Below are positions 38,957 to 49,331 of a DNA stretch of 56,811 bases, piece by piece. How positions within the stretch are numbered: position 1 is the first letter of the stretch; every line of letters begins with the position of its first letter. The translations under genes were made by a program, and so were the position numbers. The DNA is from Prevotella sp. (GTDB lineage Bacteria; Bacteroidota; Bacteroidia; Bacteroidales; Bacteroidaceae). The notes below the pieces were generated by a model, which was not told where the DNA came from, did not search any database, and was given only the letters and a program-made list of their open reading frames with translations. The stretch is from positions 1 through 56,811 of the forward strand of contig JAFUVV010000018.1 of NCBI GenBank assembly GCA_017477435.1, written 5' to 3'.

Positions 38957-40207
38957 ATGAAAAAACTATTTATCATTCAGGCTCTGATGCTTCTCTTTTG
39001 CACGACAACAGCGTTTGCACAAGGAAACACAATCAGCAGTCAGTCGATTGAGACAAAGGCCGCAACGGCAGCCGACGCATTCCCCGAGCGATATTTCCAC
39101 TACAACATCCGCGGCAGCCTGACCAACTCTTACCTGAAGTTCAGCCGTGGCGGCAAAGCCCGCGTGGCGTTTCTCGGCGGGTCGATAACAGAGATGAAGG
39201 GATGGAAGAACATGCTTGAGGAGTTCTTCAAGAAGACTTTCCCGCAGACGGAATTTGAGTTTGTAGAGGCCGGCATCCCATCTATGGGCTCCACTCCCCA
39301 CTCCTTCCGAATGAAGACCGACGTACTAAGGAAGGGAAAGATTGACCTTCTCTTCGTCGAGGCAGCTCCCAACGACGACACAAACGAGTTCACTCCCCTC
39401 GAACAAGTGCGGGGAATGGAGGGCATGGTGCGCCAGGCATGGCTGGCAGACGCCGAGACCGACATCATCATGCTCCACTTCATCTGGGATGGATTCATAG
39501 GCATGCACAAAGCGGGACGCCGACCAGACGTAATCTACAACCACGAGCGGGTGGCCAACCACTACCGCGTGCCCTCGATAGACCTCAACCAAGAAATAAA
39601 CGAACGCATGGAGGCAGGGCAATTCACGTGGAAAGACTTCGGCGGACAACACCCGGCTCCCTTCGGACACTCATTCTATGCGGCGACCATCGAAAGGATG
39701 ATGAAGCTGATGTGGAACGAGATAGGCAAGGATGCGGAAATCGCTCCCCATGAGCTACCCGAAAAGCCACTCGACGAGTATAGCTACTTTGGCGGCGACT
39801 TCATCAACATCTCCGAGGCGAAACTCGGAAAGGGATGGCAGATAGTGAGCCCGTGGCATCCCGACAACAAATACACGAAGCGTCCGGGATTTGTCGACGT
39901 ACCGATGCTCGAGACGAAGACTGCCGGTGCCAAGCTCACCCTCGACTTCACCGGGAAAGCCATCGGTATCTGCTGTGTAGCAGGACCCTACGCAGGCATA
40001 CTGGAGTATAGCATCGACGGAAAACCCTTCAAGCGCCTCGATACCTACACCCACTGGAGCGGATACCTATACATACCATGGGTCTACATGTTTGAGACAG
40101 AGCTCACTCCCACCCGCCACCGCCTCACTCTCCGAATGGCGAAGGATAAGAACGAGGTGTCGCTGGGCAACGAATGTCAGATAAGAAATTTCGTAGTAAA
40201 CAAATAA
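38957..40207 (+). CDS. Secreted SGNH/GDSL hydrolase (likely carbohydrate esterase)
   Basis: 416 aa. Signal peptide (MKKLFIIQALMLLFCTTTAFAQ). SGNH blocks are present: nucleophile Ser in VAFLGGSITEMKGW, the Gly in EAGIPSMGST, Asn in FVEAAPNDDTNE and the catalytic His in FGGQHPAPFGHSFYA. The C-terminal beta domain (about 270-416, SYFGGDFINISEAKLGKGW, PYAGILEYSIDGKPFKRLDT) is carbohydrate-binding-like. Deacetylation of a polysaccharide is likely, acting beside the glycoside hydrolase upstream. It is followed after 18 bases by the ABM lipoprotein gene. Confidence 0.85.
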   Translation: MKKLFIIQALMLLFCTTTAFAQGNTISSQSIETKAATAADAFPERYFHYNIRGSLTNSYLKFSRGGKARVAFLGGSITEMKGWKNMLEEFFKKTFPQTEFEFVEAGIPSMGSTPHSFRMKTDVLRKGKIDLLFVEAAPNDDTNEFTPLEQVRGMEGMVRQAWLADAETDIIMLHFIWDGFIGMHKAGRRPDVIYNHERVANHYRVPSIDLNQEINERMEAGQFTWKDFGGQHPAPFGHSFYAATIERMMKLMWNEIGKDAEIAPHELPEKPLDEYSYFGGDFINISEAKLGKGWQIVSPWHPDNKYTKRPGFVDVPMLETKTAGAKLTLDFTGKAIGICCVAGPYAGILEYSIDGKPFKRLDTYTHWSGYLYIPWVYMFETELTPTRHRLTLRMAKDKNEVSLGNECQIRNFVVNK

Positions 40208-40225
40208 ATCCTAAAACAAAACAAC

Positions 40226-40909
40226 ATGAAGAAAAACATTTTCCTGATGGCCATTGCAGCCATCGCAATGATCAGCTGCGGACCGAAGGCAGCTCCCGAG
40301 CAGAAAGTACAAAACGAAGAGGCCGACGCCGCAGTGATCAGAATCAACTGTCCACTGAAAGTCACGCCCGAGAACCGCGACAAAGTGCTCGCCCTCTGTA
40401 AAGAACTCGTCGACTCGTCGCGCACCGATGCCGGAAACATCGACTACGACATCTACGAAAGCGCTACCGATCCCGCCAGCCTCATCATCTTCGAGACATG
40501 GCAAGACCAGCCTTCGCTCGACGCTCACATGGCCGCTCCCCACTTCACACGACTCGTGCCACAGATTCAGGAAGCCTCGGAAATGGCCATCCAGGTAATG
40601 ACCGAGAAGCCGCAGGAAGGAAAGCCGCTGCGCATCAACTGTATGCTCGACGTCCCACAGGAGAACCGCGAGGCTGCCATAGGGCTATATAAAGTGCACG
40701 TCAGCGAGTCGCTCAAAGACGACGGCGTGATCGACTTCGACCTCTACCTGAGCGCCACCAACCCCGAGAAGATGATGATCTTCGAGACATGGAAGAACGA
40801 AGACGTGCTCGAGGCACATGCCACAGCCGAGCATTCAAAGAACCACATCGCTCAAATAAAGGACAAGGCCCAGTCGAAACTGGAGAAGTTCCTCCTGCCA
40901 GAGGAATAG
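40226..40909 (+). CDS. Lipoprotein with two tandem ABM (YgiN-like) domains
   Basis: 227 aa. Lipoprotein signal (KNIFLMAIAAIAMISC). Two ferredoxin-like antibiotic-biosynthesis-monooxygenase repeats cover about 40-125 (IRINCPLKVTPENRDKVLAL, IDYDIYESATDPASLIIFETWQD, LDAHMAAPHF) and 133-220 (RINCMLDVPQENREAAIGLY, IDFDLYLSATNPEKMMIFETWKN, LEAHATAEHSK). ABM domains are usually small cytoplasmic dimers acting on quinones or haem; here both halves are joined and anchored outside. Last gene of the GH/SGNH operon, with a terminator after it. Substrate unknown. Confidence 0.8.
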   Translation: MKKNIFLMAIAAIAMISCGPKAAPEQKVQNEEADAAVIRINCPLKVTPENRDKVLALCKELVDSSRTDAGNIDYDIYESATDPASLIIFETWQDQPSLDAHMAAPHFTRLVPQIQEASEMAIQVMTEKPQEGKPLRINCMLDVPQENREAAIGLYKVHVSESLKDDGVIDFDLYLSATNPEKMMIFETWKNEDVLEAHATAEHSKNHIAQIKDKAQSKLEKFLLPEE

Positions 40910-40933
40910 ACCTTCATTCTATCATCAAACGCC

Positions 40934-40974
40934 AGCCGGCCGTGAGACAAACGCTCGCGGCCGGCTGTTTGTTT
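40934..40974 (+). terminator. Terminator after the ABM lipoprotein
   Basis: AGCCGGCCG (40934-40942) pairs with CGGCCGGCT (40958-40966), followed by GTTTGTTTG. Confidence 0.75.
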
Positions 40975-41007
40975 GTATGAATCAAATGACCCACGTCGTC
41001 GGTGGCA

Positions 41008-41090
41008 GTACAAAGCCCATGTACTCACAGTACAAAGTCCATGTACTCACAGTACAAAGCACATGTACTCGCAGTACAAGGCCCATGTAC
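41008..41090. repeat. GTAC-family array B6: four units
   Basis: Units start at 41008, 41030, 41052 and 41074: GTACAAAGCCCATGTAC, GTACAAAGTCCATGTAC, GTACAAAGCACATGTAC and GTACAAGGCCCATGTAC. Spacers are TCACA, TCACA and TCGCA. Flanks TGGCA and TGCCA are inverted. It sits between convergent genes. Confidence 0.95.
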
Positions 41091-41152
41091 TGCCAAAGAA
41101 GTAGTCGTCGGGCCGGGCCAACAGCGTCGGCATCTGCCTGCAGGGCACGATG

Positions 41153-42382
41153 CTAATAGAACCTCGATATCCTGTCGAGCGCCTCTTCTGTCGCCTCATG
41201 CGACCCGAAGGCAGTCAGTCTGACAAAGCCTTCGCCCGACGGACCGAAGCCTACTCCAGGGGTACAGACGACATGTGCGCCATAGAGCATCTGCTCAAAG
41301 AACCGCCACGAGGTCATGCCGTCGGGGGTCTGCAACCACAGGTATGGCGCGTCGTCGCCTCCATACACTTTCATGCCTATCCGACTGAGCCGCTCTTTCA
41401 TCATGCGGGCATTCTCCATGTAGTAGTCGATGTTCTTCGCCACCTGCTCGCGGCCCTCGGGTGTATAGACAGCCTCTGCAGCACGCTGCGAGAGGTAGCT
41501 CGTGCCATTGAACTTTGTGCATTGCCTACGCTTCCACAACGGGTTCAGCGGGACGCGCTCACCAGTGAGCGTGGCAACGGTAACATCGTGAGGCACAACC
41601 GTATAGCCGCAGCGCAAACCCGTGAAGCCCGCCGTCTTGGAGAAGCTGTGAAACTCTACGGCACATTTCCGCGCACCCTTTATCTCGTAGATGGAATGGG
41701 GAATATCGTCGTGTCGGATATAAGCTTCATAGGCCGCATCGAAGAGGATGAGGGCATCGTACTTCAAGGCATAGTTGACCCACCGCCGCAGCTCCTTACG
41801 CGTGAGAGTCATGCCCGTGGGATTATTGGGATAGCAGAGGTAGATTACGTCGACGCGCTGCTGCGGCAACTCGGGGATAAAGCCGTTTTCTACATTACAC
41901 GGGAGATAGATGACACCAGTCCACCGCCCACTCTCATCGACGGTTCCCGCACGACCGATCATCACATTGGAATCGATATAGACGGGATAGATGGGGTCGG
42001 TCACGGCAATGCTGTTGTCCCAACGGAAGAGTTCCTGGAAATTGCCGGTATCGCTCTTCGCCCCGTCGCTGACGAATATCTCGTCGAGAGAGAGATGAAT
42101 GCCTCTGTCGACAAAGTCGTTGCGAAGTATCGCTTTGCGGAGGAAGTCGTAGCCCTGTTCGGGCCCATAACCATGAAAACTACCCTCTGCACCCATCTCG
42201 TCGGCAGCACGATGAAGGGCTTCAACCACAACAGGAGGCAAAGGTCGAGTGACATCGCCTATACCGAGGCTGATCACATCGACCTTGGGATTCTGGGCCT
42301 TGAACGCGTTGACGCGCTTAGCTATATCTGAAAACAAATAGCTATTGGGCAGTTTGAGGAAATGATCATTGACAAGTGCCAT
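41153..42382 (-). CDS. dapL: LL-diaminopimelate aminotransferase
   Basis: 409 aa. PLP enzyme that converts tetrahydrodipicolinate directly to LL-diaminopimelate, bypassing the succinylase or acetylase steps. Family features are NSYLFSDIAKRVNAF, ISLGIGDVTRPLP, GYGPEQGYDFLR, the PLP Lys in FHSFSKTAGFTGLRCGY, YPNNPTGM and the C-terminal VRLTAFGSHEATEEA. It lies 16 bases after dapF on the same strand, so the pair makes meso-diaminopimelate for lysine and peptidoglycan. Confidence 0.96.
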   Translation of the reverse strand: MALVNDHFLKLPNSYLFSDIAKRVNAFKAQNPKVDVISLGIGDVTRPLPPVVVEALHRAADEMGAEGSFHGYGPEQGYDFLRKAILRNDFVDRGIHLSLDEIFVSDGAKSDTGNFQELFRWDNSIAVTDPIYPVYIDSNVMIGRAGTVDESGRWTGVIYLPCNVENGFIPELPQQRVDVIYLCYPNNPTGMTLTRKELRRWVNYALKYDALILFDAAYEAYIRHDDIPHSIYEIKGARKCAVEFHSFSKTAGFTGLRCGYTVVPHDVTVATLTGERVPLNPLWKRRQCTKFNGTSYLSQRAAEAVYTPEGREQVAKNIDYYMENARMMKERLSRIGMKVYGGDDAPYLWLQTPDGMTSWRFFEQMLYGAHVVCTPGVGFGPSGEGFVRLTAFGSHEATEEALDRISRFY

Positions 42383-42398
42383 TATATCTTTAATCGCT

Positions 42399-43235
42399 TT
42401 ATAGTTTATCGTTTATCTCTATGTCTCCTTCGAACACAAATACCGCAGGACCAGTCATATAGACGTGGTCAGTAGTCTCGCTCCACTCTATTTCGAGACA
42501 TCCGCCATCCATCACGACGGTGTTCCTTCTCGATGCGAGAAGCGTTTTCACAGCTGCCACCAAAGTGGCACACGCACCCGTGCCGCAAGCCATCGTGATG
42601 CCACTGCCTCGTTCCCACACTCTCATCCTGATGCCATCCCGACGCACCTCGGCAAACTCTATGTTGCATCTTTCGGGAAACGCAGGATGCTGCTCGAGCC
42701 GGCTGCCCATGGTGGCAACATCGAAAGTGTCTGCACTATCGACAAACACCACATAGTGAGGATTTCCCATCGACACAAAGACTCCCGCCTGGTCACGCTC
42801 CATCAGCGAAGGCACGAATAGCGACGGAGAGGCAAACGAGGGCCGGCCCATATCGACCGTCACGGCTGTCACCACGTCGGAAACAGGGTCCACACTGAGG
42901 CGGAGAGCCCTGACGCCCGAGCGTGTCTGAAGTCTAATCAGTTTTTGTGTTGTCAGTCGCTTTTCGTAAAGGTATTTCCCGACGCATCTGCTCGCGTTGC
43001 CACACATCATCGCCTCCGATCCGTCGGCATTGAAGATACGCATCGAGAAATCAGCACCGGCCATCGTCGGCTTACCTATCAGCACAAGCCCGTCGCCACC
43101 GATACCCGTATGACGACGACTCACCACAACAGCGAGCGACGACGGATCGGAAATGGGATACAGCATCGTGTCGACATAGACATAGTCGTTGCCGCACCCC
43201 TCCATCTTCGTAAAATGAATCTTTCTGCCCATCAT
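42399..43235 (-). CDS. dapF: Diaminopimelate epimerase
   Basis: 278 aa. Converts LL- to meso-diaminopimelate with two cysteines as acid/base. Both are present: MMCGNASRCVG (about residue 77) and ITMACGTGACATLVAA (about 220). FTKMEGCGNDYVYVD at the start and HTGIGGDGLVLIG are standard. The first two Met codons are adjacent (43235 and 43232), either may be used. First gene of the dapF-dapL operon with a leftward promoter at 43282-43310. Confidence 0.96.
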   Translation of the reverse strand: MMGRKIHFTKMEGCGNDYVYVDTMLYPISDPSSLAVVVSRRHTGIGGDGLVLIGKPTMAGADFSMRIFNADGSEAMMCGNASRCVGKYLYEKRLTTQKLIRLQTRSGVRALRLSVDPVSDVVTAVTVDMGRPSFASPSLFVPSLMERDQAGVFVSMGNPHYVVFVDSADTFDVATMGSRLEQHPAFPERCNIEFAEVRRDGIRMRVWERGSGITMACGTGACATLVAAVKTLLASRRNTVVMDGGCLEIEWSETTDHVYMTGPAVFVFEGDIEINDKL

Positions 43236-43281
43236 TCACAGTCTTGCCGGCGAGAACAGACCCGCCAGAGAAATATTATTG

Positions 43282-43310
43282 CAAAAATAGCACATTCTGA
43301 AAAAACCAAA
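43282..43310 (-). promoter_or_regulatory. Promoter of dapF-dapL
   Basis: Leftward TATTTTTG (43282-43289), with TTTG (43307-43310) 17 bases upstream, slightly short of the usual spacing. Confidence 0.55.
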
Positions 43311-43394
43311 GAAGAAAAAGAAACAATTTCGACCTAAAAAAAGAAAATAAACTTTATTATGTAAGCAGGTGGGCGCAGATTTCTTTCACTTTAG

Positions 43395-45143
<1,749 letters not shown>

Positions 45144-45310
45144 GCAAAAAATACAGAAGAACAAACCTCAAAATAAAATATGGAGAAACATCCAAGGAAA
45201 AAGACCGACTCTCAAATCTTCCCTTCCCCAGCCAATCAATCTGTCGGCACAAACAAGCCAAATCTTTTTTCTCTGACAGCAGACGTAATTGTTTTTCTCT
45301 TCTAATCTTG

Positions 45311-45367
45311 ATGCCGCTGGCTTCCTTTCTAGTAGCCGCCGGCTAAACAGCATGTAGCCAACGGCTA
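45311..45367. repeat. Weak 22-bp-period palindromic set (TAGCC...GGCTA)
   Basis: TAGCCGCCGGCTA (45333-45345) and TAGCCAACGGCTA (45355-45367) are 13-bp palindromes exactly 22 bases apart. A degenerate third unit, ATGCCGCTGGCTT, lies 22 bases before (45311-45323). It lies in the 426-base gap 45144-45569, which otherwise shows no gene apart from the promoter at 45518. Confidence 0.55.
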
Positions 45368-45517
45368 AGAGCCCCCGAGCCCGAGGTAAAACTACTCCGA
45401 GTCAACGCTGTCTCGTGCGGCATGCTAAAACAAGACAACCACACAAAATCAACTCACAGTCCACCCAAGAAGGAAAGAGCTTGTATTAACTAAAAGAATA
45501 AAAACTCAGTTTTTTCC

Positions 45518-45548
45518 TTTGTATTGTCTCCGGTTTGCACTAACTTTG
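45518..45548 (+). promoter_or_regulatory. Promoter of the flippase-like gene and pepD
   Basis: TTTG (45518-45521), exactly 19 bases, TAACTTTG (45541-45548); ATG at 45570. Confidence 0.82.
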
Positions 45549-45569
45549 CAAAGAGCGACAGAAAAACTC

Positions 45570-46568
45570 ATGGCAAACGTAGTGAAGAAAACGGGATCGG
45601 GCATAGCGAAAGTGCTGCTGTCGGTGGTCTTGGGAGGCGCGATACTCTACTGGATGTACCGCGACCAAGACTTCCGTAGCATACGCGACGTGATGCTTCA
45701 CGAGATGGACTGGACATGGATGTGGCTCTCGCTGCCGTTTGGCGTACTGGCACAGATGTTCCGCGGATGGCGCTGGCGGCAGACACTCGAACCGCTGGGC
45801 GAGCATCCACGCACCGGAGTGAGCGTCAACGCCATCTTCCTGTCATATGCCGTCAGTCTGGTGATACCACGCATCGGCGAGTTTGTGCGCTGCGGAGTAC
45901 TGAAGCGCTACGACGGCGTGTCGTTCCCGAAAGCGCTGGGCACGGTAGTCACCGAGCGCGTGATAGACTCACTCCTCGTGGGAATAATCACACTGACGGT
46001 GCTGCTCATGCAATTCAAGGCCTTCGACACCTTCTTCGACCGCACGGGAATGACTCTCGACGGCATGCTGCACTCGTTCACCACAACGGGCTACATAGTC
46101 ACTGCCGTGTGCGCAGCGGCCGCTGTGCTGCTGGTGTGGTACCTGCTGAAGTCGCTGTCGGTGGCTGGACGCATACGTCAGACTATTGCCGGAATATGGC
46201 AAGGGGTGCTTTCTCTCGGCAACGTTAAGAACGTGCCGCTGTTCATAATGTTCACCCTGGCAATATGGGCAAGCTATTTCATCCACTACTACCTTACGTT
46301 CTTCTGCTTCGACGCCACAAGCCATCTTGGCCTGTCGTGCGCTCTCGTGACGTTCATCGTGGGCAGCATAGCCGTGATAGTGCCCACGCCGAACGGGGCA
46401 GGACCATGGCACTTCGCCGTGAAGACAATGCTTATCCTCTACGGCGTGGCCGACAATGCTGCGCTGGCATTTGTGCTAATCGTACACACCGTGCAGACGC
46501 TCCTCGTAGTACTACTCGGTGTATGGGCATGGGCATACCTTTCTATGACTAAACGGAAAACCAAATAA
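45570..46568 (+). CDS. Lysylphosphatidylglycerol synthase-type/UPF0104 membrane protein (flippase-like domain)
   Basis: 332 aa. Polytopic inner-membrane protein with about 7-8 hydrophobic helices (KVLLSVVLGGAILYWMY, TWMWLSLPFGVLAQMF, VSVNAIFLSYAVSLVIP, and so on). Family signatures: FRGWRWRQTLEP, VIPRIGEFVRCGVLKRY, FPKALGTVVTERVIDSL and IVPTPNGAGPWHFAVKTML (an E-G-G type motif region). No aminoacyl transferase domain, so it is the stand-alone flippase-like form, possibly moving a lipid-linked compound. ATG 45570 is preferred; an upstream Met at 45519 lies in the promoter. It is followed after 11 bases by pepD. Confidence 0.85.
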   Translation: MANVVKKTGSGIAKVLLSVVLGGAILYWMYRDQDFRSIRDVMLHEMDWTWMWLSLPFGVLAQMFRGWRWRQTLEPLGEHPRTGVSVNAIFLSYAVSLVIPRIGEFVRCGVLKRYDGVSFPKALGTVVTERVIDSLLVGIITLTVLLMQFKAFDTFFDRTGMTLDGMLHSFTTTGYIVTAVCAAAAVLLVWYLLKSLSVAGRIRQTIAGIWQGVLSLGNVKNVPLFIMFTLAIWASYFIHYYLTFFCFDATSHLGLSCALVTFIVGSIAVIVPTPNGAGPWHFAVKTMLILYGVADNAALAFVLIVHTVQTLLVVLLGVWAWAYLSMTKRKTK

Positions 46569-46579
46569 AAATCAAAATC

Positions 46580-48040
46580 ATGACAAACGAAATTTGCAAA
46601 CTTCAGCCCGAGTGCATCTGGAAGAATTTCTACGCACTCACACAAGTACCACGCCCAAGTGGTCATCTCGACAAAATCCAGAAATTCCTCCTCGACTTTG
46701 CTGCAGAGGCAGGCGTGGAAGCCTTCAAAGACCCCGCCGGCAACATCGTAATGCGCAAGCCTGCAAGCCCGGGAATGGAAAACCGCAAGGGCGTTATCCT
46801 GCAAGCCCACATGGACATGGTTCCACAGAAGACTCCGGAGTCTACCCACAACTTCGAGACCGACCCGATAGAACCGTGGATCGACGGCGAATGGATAAAA
46901 GCTAAAGGCACCACACTCGGTGCCGACGACGGACTCGGCGTGGCCGCCATCATGGCCATAATGGAGGACAAGACCCTCTGCCACGGACCTGTCGAGGCTC
47001 TCATCACAGCCGACGAGGAGACTGGCATGTATGGTGCCAACGACCTGCCCGAGGGCGAACTGAGCGGCGACATCCTGCTCAACCTCGACTCCGAGACCTG
47101 GGGAAAATTCGTCATCGGCTCAGCCGGAGGCATCGATGTGACCGCCACTCTCGACTATAAGGAAGTGGAGACCGATACCGACGACGCTGCCGTGAAAGTT
47201 ACGCTGAAAGGACTCCGAGGCGGACACTCCGGACTGGAGATTCACGAAGGCCGCGGCAACGCAAACAAACTGATGGTGCGTTTCGTACGCGAAGCCATGC
47301 AGACTTGCGAGGCACGGCTGGCCACATGGCACGGCGGAAACATGCGCAACGCCATACCGTTCAAAGCAGAGACCGTACTCACCCTGCCAAAGGAGAACGT
47401 CGGAGCACTTAAAGAGCTCGTGGAAGACTGGAAGCAGGACTTCGTCGACGAATACAAAGGCATCGAGAGCGGCATAGAGTTCTTTGCCGAGGATGTGGAG
47501 ACACCAAAGACAGAGGTGCCCGTAGAGATTCAGGACAACCTCATCGACGCCATCTATGGCTGTCATAACGGCGTGGTCAGAATGATTCCTGCATACCCCG
47601 ACGTGGTGGAGACGAGCTCAAATCTCGCCATTATCGACATCGAAGGCGGCAACGCCGCTATCAAGGTGCTGGCCCGCTCAAGCCGCGAGTCGACGAAAGA
47701 CTACGTCGCCACGATGCTCGAGAGCTGCTTCTCTATGGCAGGGATGAAAGTAGAATTCTCGGGAAGCTACGGAGGATGGGACCCCAACCCCGACTCTGAG
47801 ATCCTGCACCTGCTGTTGAAGGTTTACAAAGAACTCAATGGCGAGGACGGCATCATACAGGTAGACCATGCCGGACTCGAGTGCTCGGTCATCCTGGGCA
47901 AGTATCCTCACCTCGATGTGGTCAGTCTCGGTCCTACCCTTCGCAGTCCACACACCACCACAGAGCGTGCTCTCATAGCCACCGCCGCTCCGTTCTGGGC
48001 CCTCCTAAAAAAAACACTCGAGGAGATACCCGCGAAGTAA
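46580..48040 (+). CDS. pepD: Aminoacyl-histidine dipeptidase (cytosol non-specific dipeptidase)
   Basis: 486 aa. M20 family di-zinc dipeptidase. Ligands and catalytic residues: His in ILQAHMDMVPQ, Asp in TTLGADDGLGVAA, Glu-Glu in ITADEETGMYGA, Asp in LNLDSE, and a C-terminal His in LRSPHTTTERA. A lid/dimerisation domain (about 205-380) includes LRGGHSGLEIHEGRGNANKL. There is no signal peptide. It lies 11 bases after the flippase-like gene (probable operon) and before a strong terminator. Hydrolyses Xaa-His and other dipeptides in the cytoplasm. Confidence 0.94.
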   Translation: MTNEICKLQPECIWKNFYALTQVPRPSGHLDKIQKFLLDFAAEAGVEAFKDPAGNIVMRKPASPGMENRKGVILQAHMDMVPQKTPESTHNFETDPIEPWIDGEWIKAKGTTLGADDGLGVAAIMAIMEDKTLCHGPVEALITADEETGMYGANDLPEGELSGDILLNLDSETWGKFVIGSAGGIDVTATLDYKEVETDTDDAAVKVTLKGLRGGHSGLEIHEGRGNANKLMVRFVREAMQTCEARLATWHGGNMRNAIPFKAETVLTLPKENVGALKELVEDWKQDFVDEYKGIESGIEFFAEDVETPKTEVPVEIQDNLIDAIYGCHNGVVRMIPAYPDVVETSSNLAIIDIEGGNAAIKVLARSSRESTKDYVATMLESCFSMAGMKVEFSGSYGGWDPNPDSEILHLLLKVYKELNGEDGIIQVDHAGLECSVILGKYPHLDVVSLGPTLRSPHTTTERALIATAAPFWALLKKTLEEIPAK

Positions 48041-48121
48041 AGCCCCACCCTACCTCCCCAAGGGTAGGCTTTACAATTGCAGACACACTGCTAACAAGCA
48101 TGATATAAAACTATCAGAATA

Positions 48122-48160
48122 AAGAAGCCCTCCTTGCAGACATTGCAAGGAGGGCTTCTT
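48122..48160. terminator. Terminator between pepD and the convergent glycosyltransferase gene
   Basis: AAGAAGCCCTCCTTGC (48122-48137) with GCAAGGAGGGCTTCTT (48145-48160): a perfect 16-bp stem with a 7-base loop. U-tracts are weak on both sides. Confidence 0.85.
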
Positions 48161-48176
48161 CGTCCTTCGTCTTTCA

Positions 48177-49208
48177 TTAATTCGTATTCACTGTGCGGAC
48201 AGCTGTCTGTCTACGCCCCTGATGCCTGGGGCGTGCAAAAGCCGGGGATTCTACGGCCTGCACGCGCGGGTCTTTATGCCGCAGTTTCATGATGAAGATG
48301 CTAGGACCGGTGGTGATGCTTCCGACAAAGGCGAGGGAGGAAAGCAGTATGTCGACGGAAATGATGAGCCGGACGATTGCTTCCTTCTTGCTCTGTGGGG
48401 GCTCCTGGCAGAATTGTTTGTGATAATACCCTTGCTCGTCCTCACGGCAGATAGTCAACAGACGGAGACGAGGGTATTCTTCCCTGATGTTCTGAAACAG
48501 GCGATAGTCGTCGGTCAGCACGAACAGACTGTCTCCGTCGCGGGGGTTTAACTTCCGGATGATGGTCGCTCCGTCTATCAGGCGTGTTTCCGTCTCTTTG
48601 TCGCCACCTCTGATCTGTATTCCTGAGTATACGGAGGGCAGGGATATTTTCTTTTTGTAGGCTTTCTCCTTTTGAAGAATGTCGGGCTGAAGGCGCCAGA
48701 CCATGCGGGCTACGAGTGCGTATGTCTCCGAATAGTCGCCGTCGATGCCTAATTCGGGAATCAGGTATCTTTGGGGCATTTTCAGGGGTACGTCTTGCGC
48801 AAACAGGACGTATTCTCCATAGACCCGAAATGCTTTCAAACGGCCGATGTGGGTCTTTACGCTTTTCTTCAGTTTCCAGGCTATTGGCCCCAGGGTCTTC
48901 TTTTTGGCGCATAGTCTGAGGATAGGGCGCCAAGACGGCATTCGGTGAAAATTGTACTGTCGATGGAGGGGCTCGTGGACTTCCTCGCAAAAGGGCAGGA
49001 AGTATTCGGTCCATCCTACACCTGTGCCAAAGTTGGCATCGTCGGAATAGAGTTGGAACTTTATACGGTGAGCCAAGCAATAGAGCATCGCATTCACCAT
49101 AGAGTTCATTTCTATGAAAAAGCCGCAGTCTACTCCTATCCGGCAAACCATTCTCCTGCGGAAGGAGTTGTTGTACTTCTGATAGGATGTCAAATCCAAA
49201 GATTCCAT
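48177..49208 (-). CDS. Putative fucosyltransferase-like (O-FucT/NodZ superfamily) glycosyltransferase
   Basis: 343 aa. The motif SGIQIRGGDKETETRLIDG (about residues 219-237) resembles the RRGDK GDP-fucose-binding peptide of NodZ/FUT8/O-FucT enzymes. A later VLTDDYRLFQNIREEYPRL and the C-terminal LSSLAFVGSITTGPSIFIMKLRH have the pattern of their second and third conserved blocks. An N-terminal hydrophobic start is lacking, so cytoplasmic. The tail (about 315-343) is basic and probably disordered. The gene is isolated from other surface polysaccharide genes, which weakens the call. Other GT-B transferases remain possible. Confidence 0.55.
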   Translation of the reverse strand: MESLDLTSYQKYNNSFRRRMVCRIGVDCGFFIEMNSMVNAMLYCLAHRIKFQLYSDDANFGTGVGWTEYFLPFCEEVHEPLHRQYNFHRMPSWRPILRLCAKKKTLGPIAWKLKKSVKTHIGRLKAFRVYGEYVLFAQDVPLKMPQRYLIPELGIDGDYSETYALVARMVWRLQPDILQKEKAYKKKISLPSVYSGIQIRGGDKETETRLIDGATIIRKLNPRDGDSLFVLTDDYRLFQNIREEYPRLRLLTICREDEQGYYHKQFCQEPPQSKKEAIVRLIISVDILLSSLAFVGSITTGPSIFIMKLRHKDPRVQAVESPAFARPRHQGRRQTAVRTVNTN

Positions 49209-49331
49209 GTTTTGCAGTCTCAGTTTTATGATTATCTTATGGTTAGGCTACATTTTGCCTTACACTCATATAGATACCATAAGAGAAACAAAGACTGCAT
49301 CGTTGCGTATAAAAATTGGGCAGTAATGGTA

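Noticed and set aside
41150-42331. Rightward ORF of 393 codons opposite dapL
   Set aside because: Antisense shadow of a full-length DapL with all PLP motifs.
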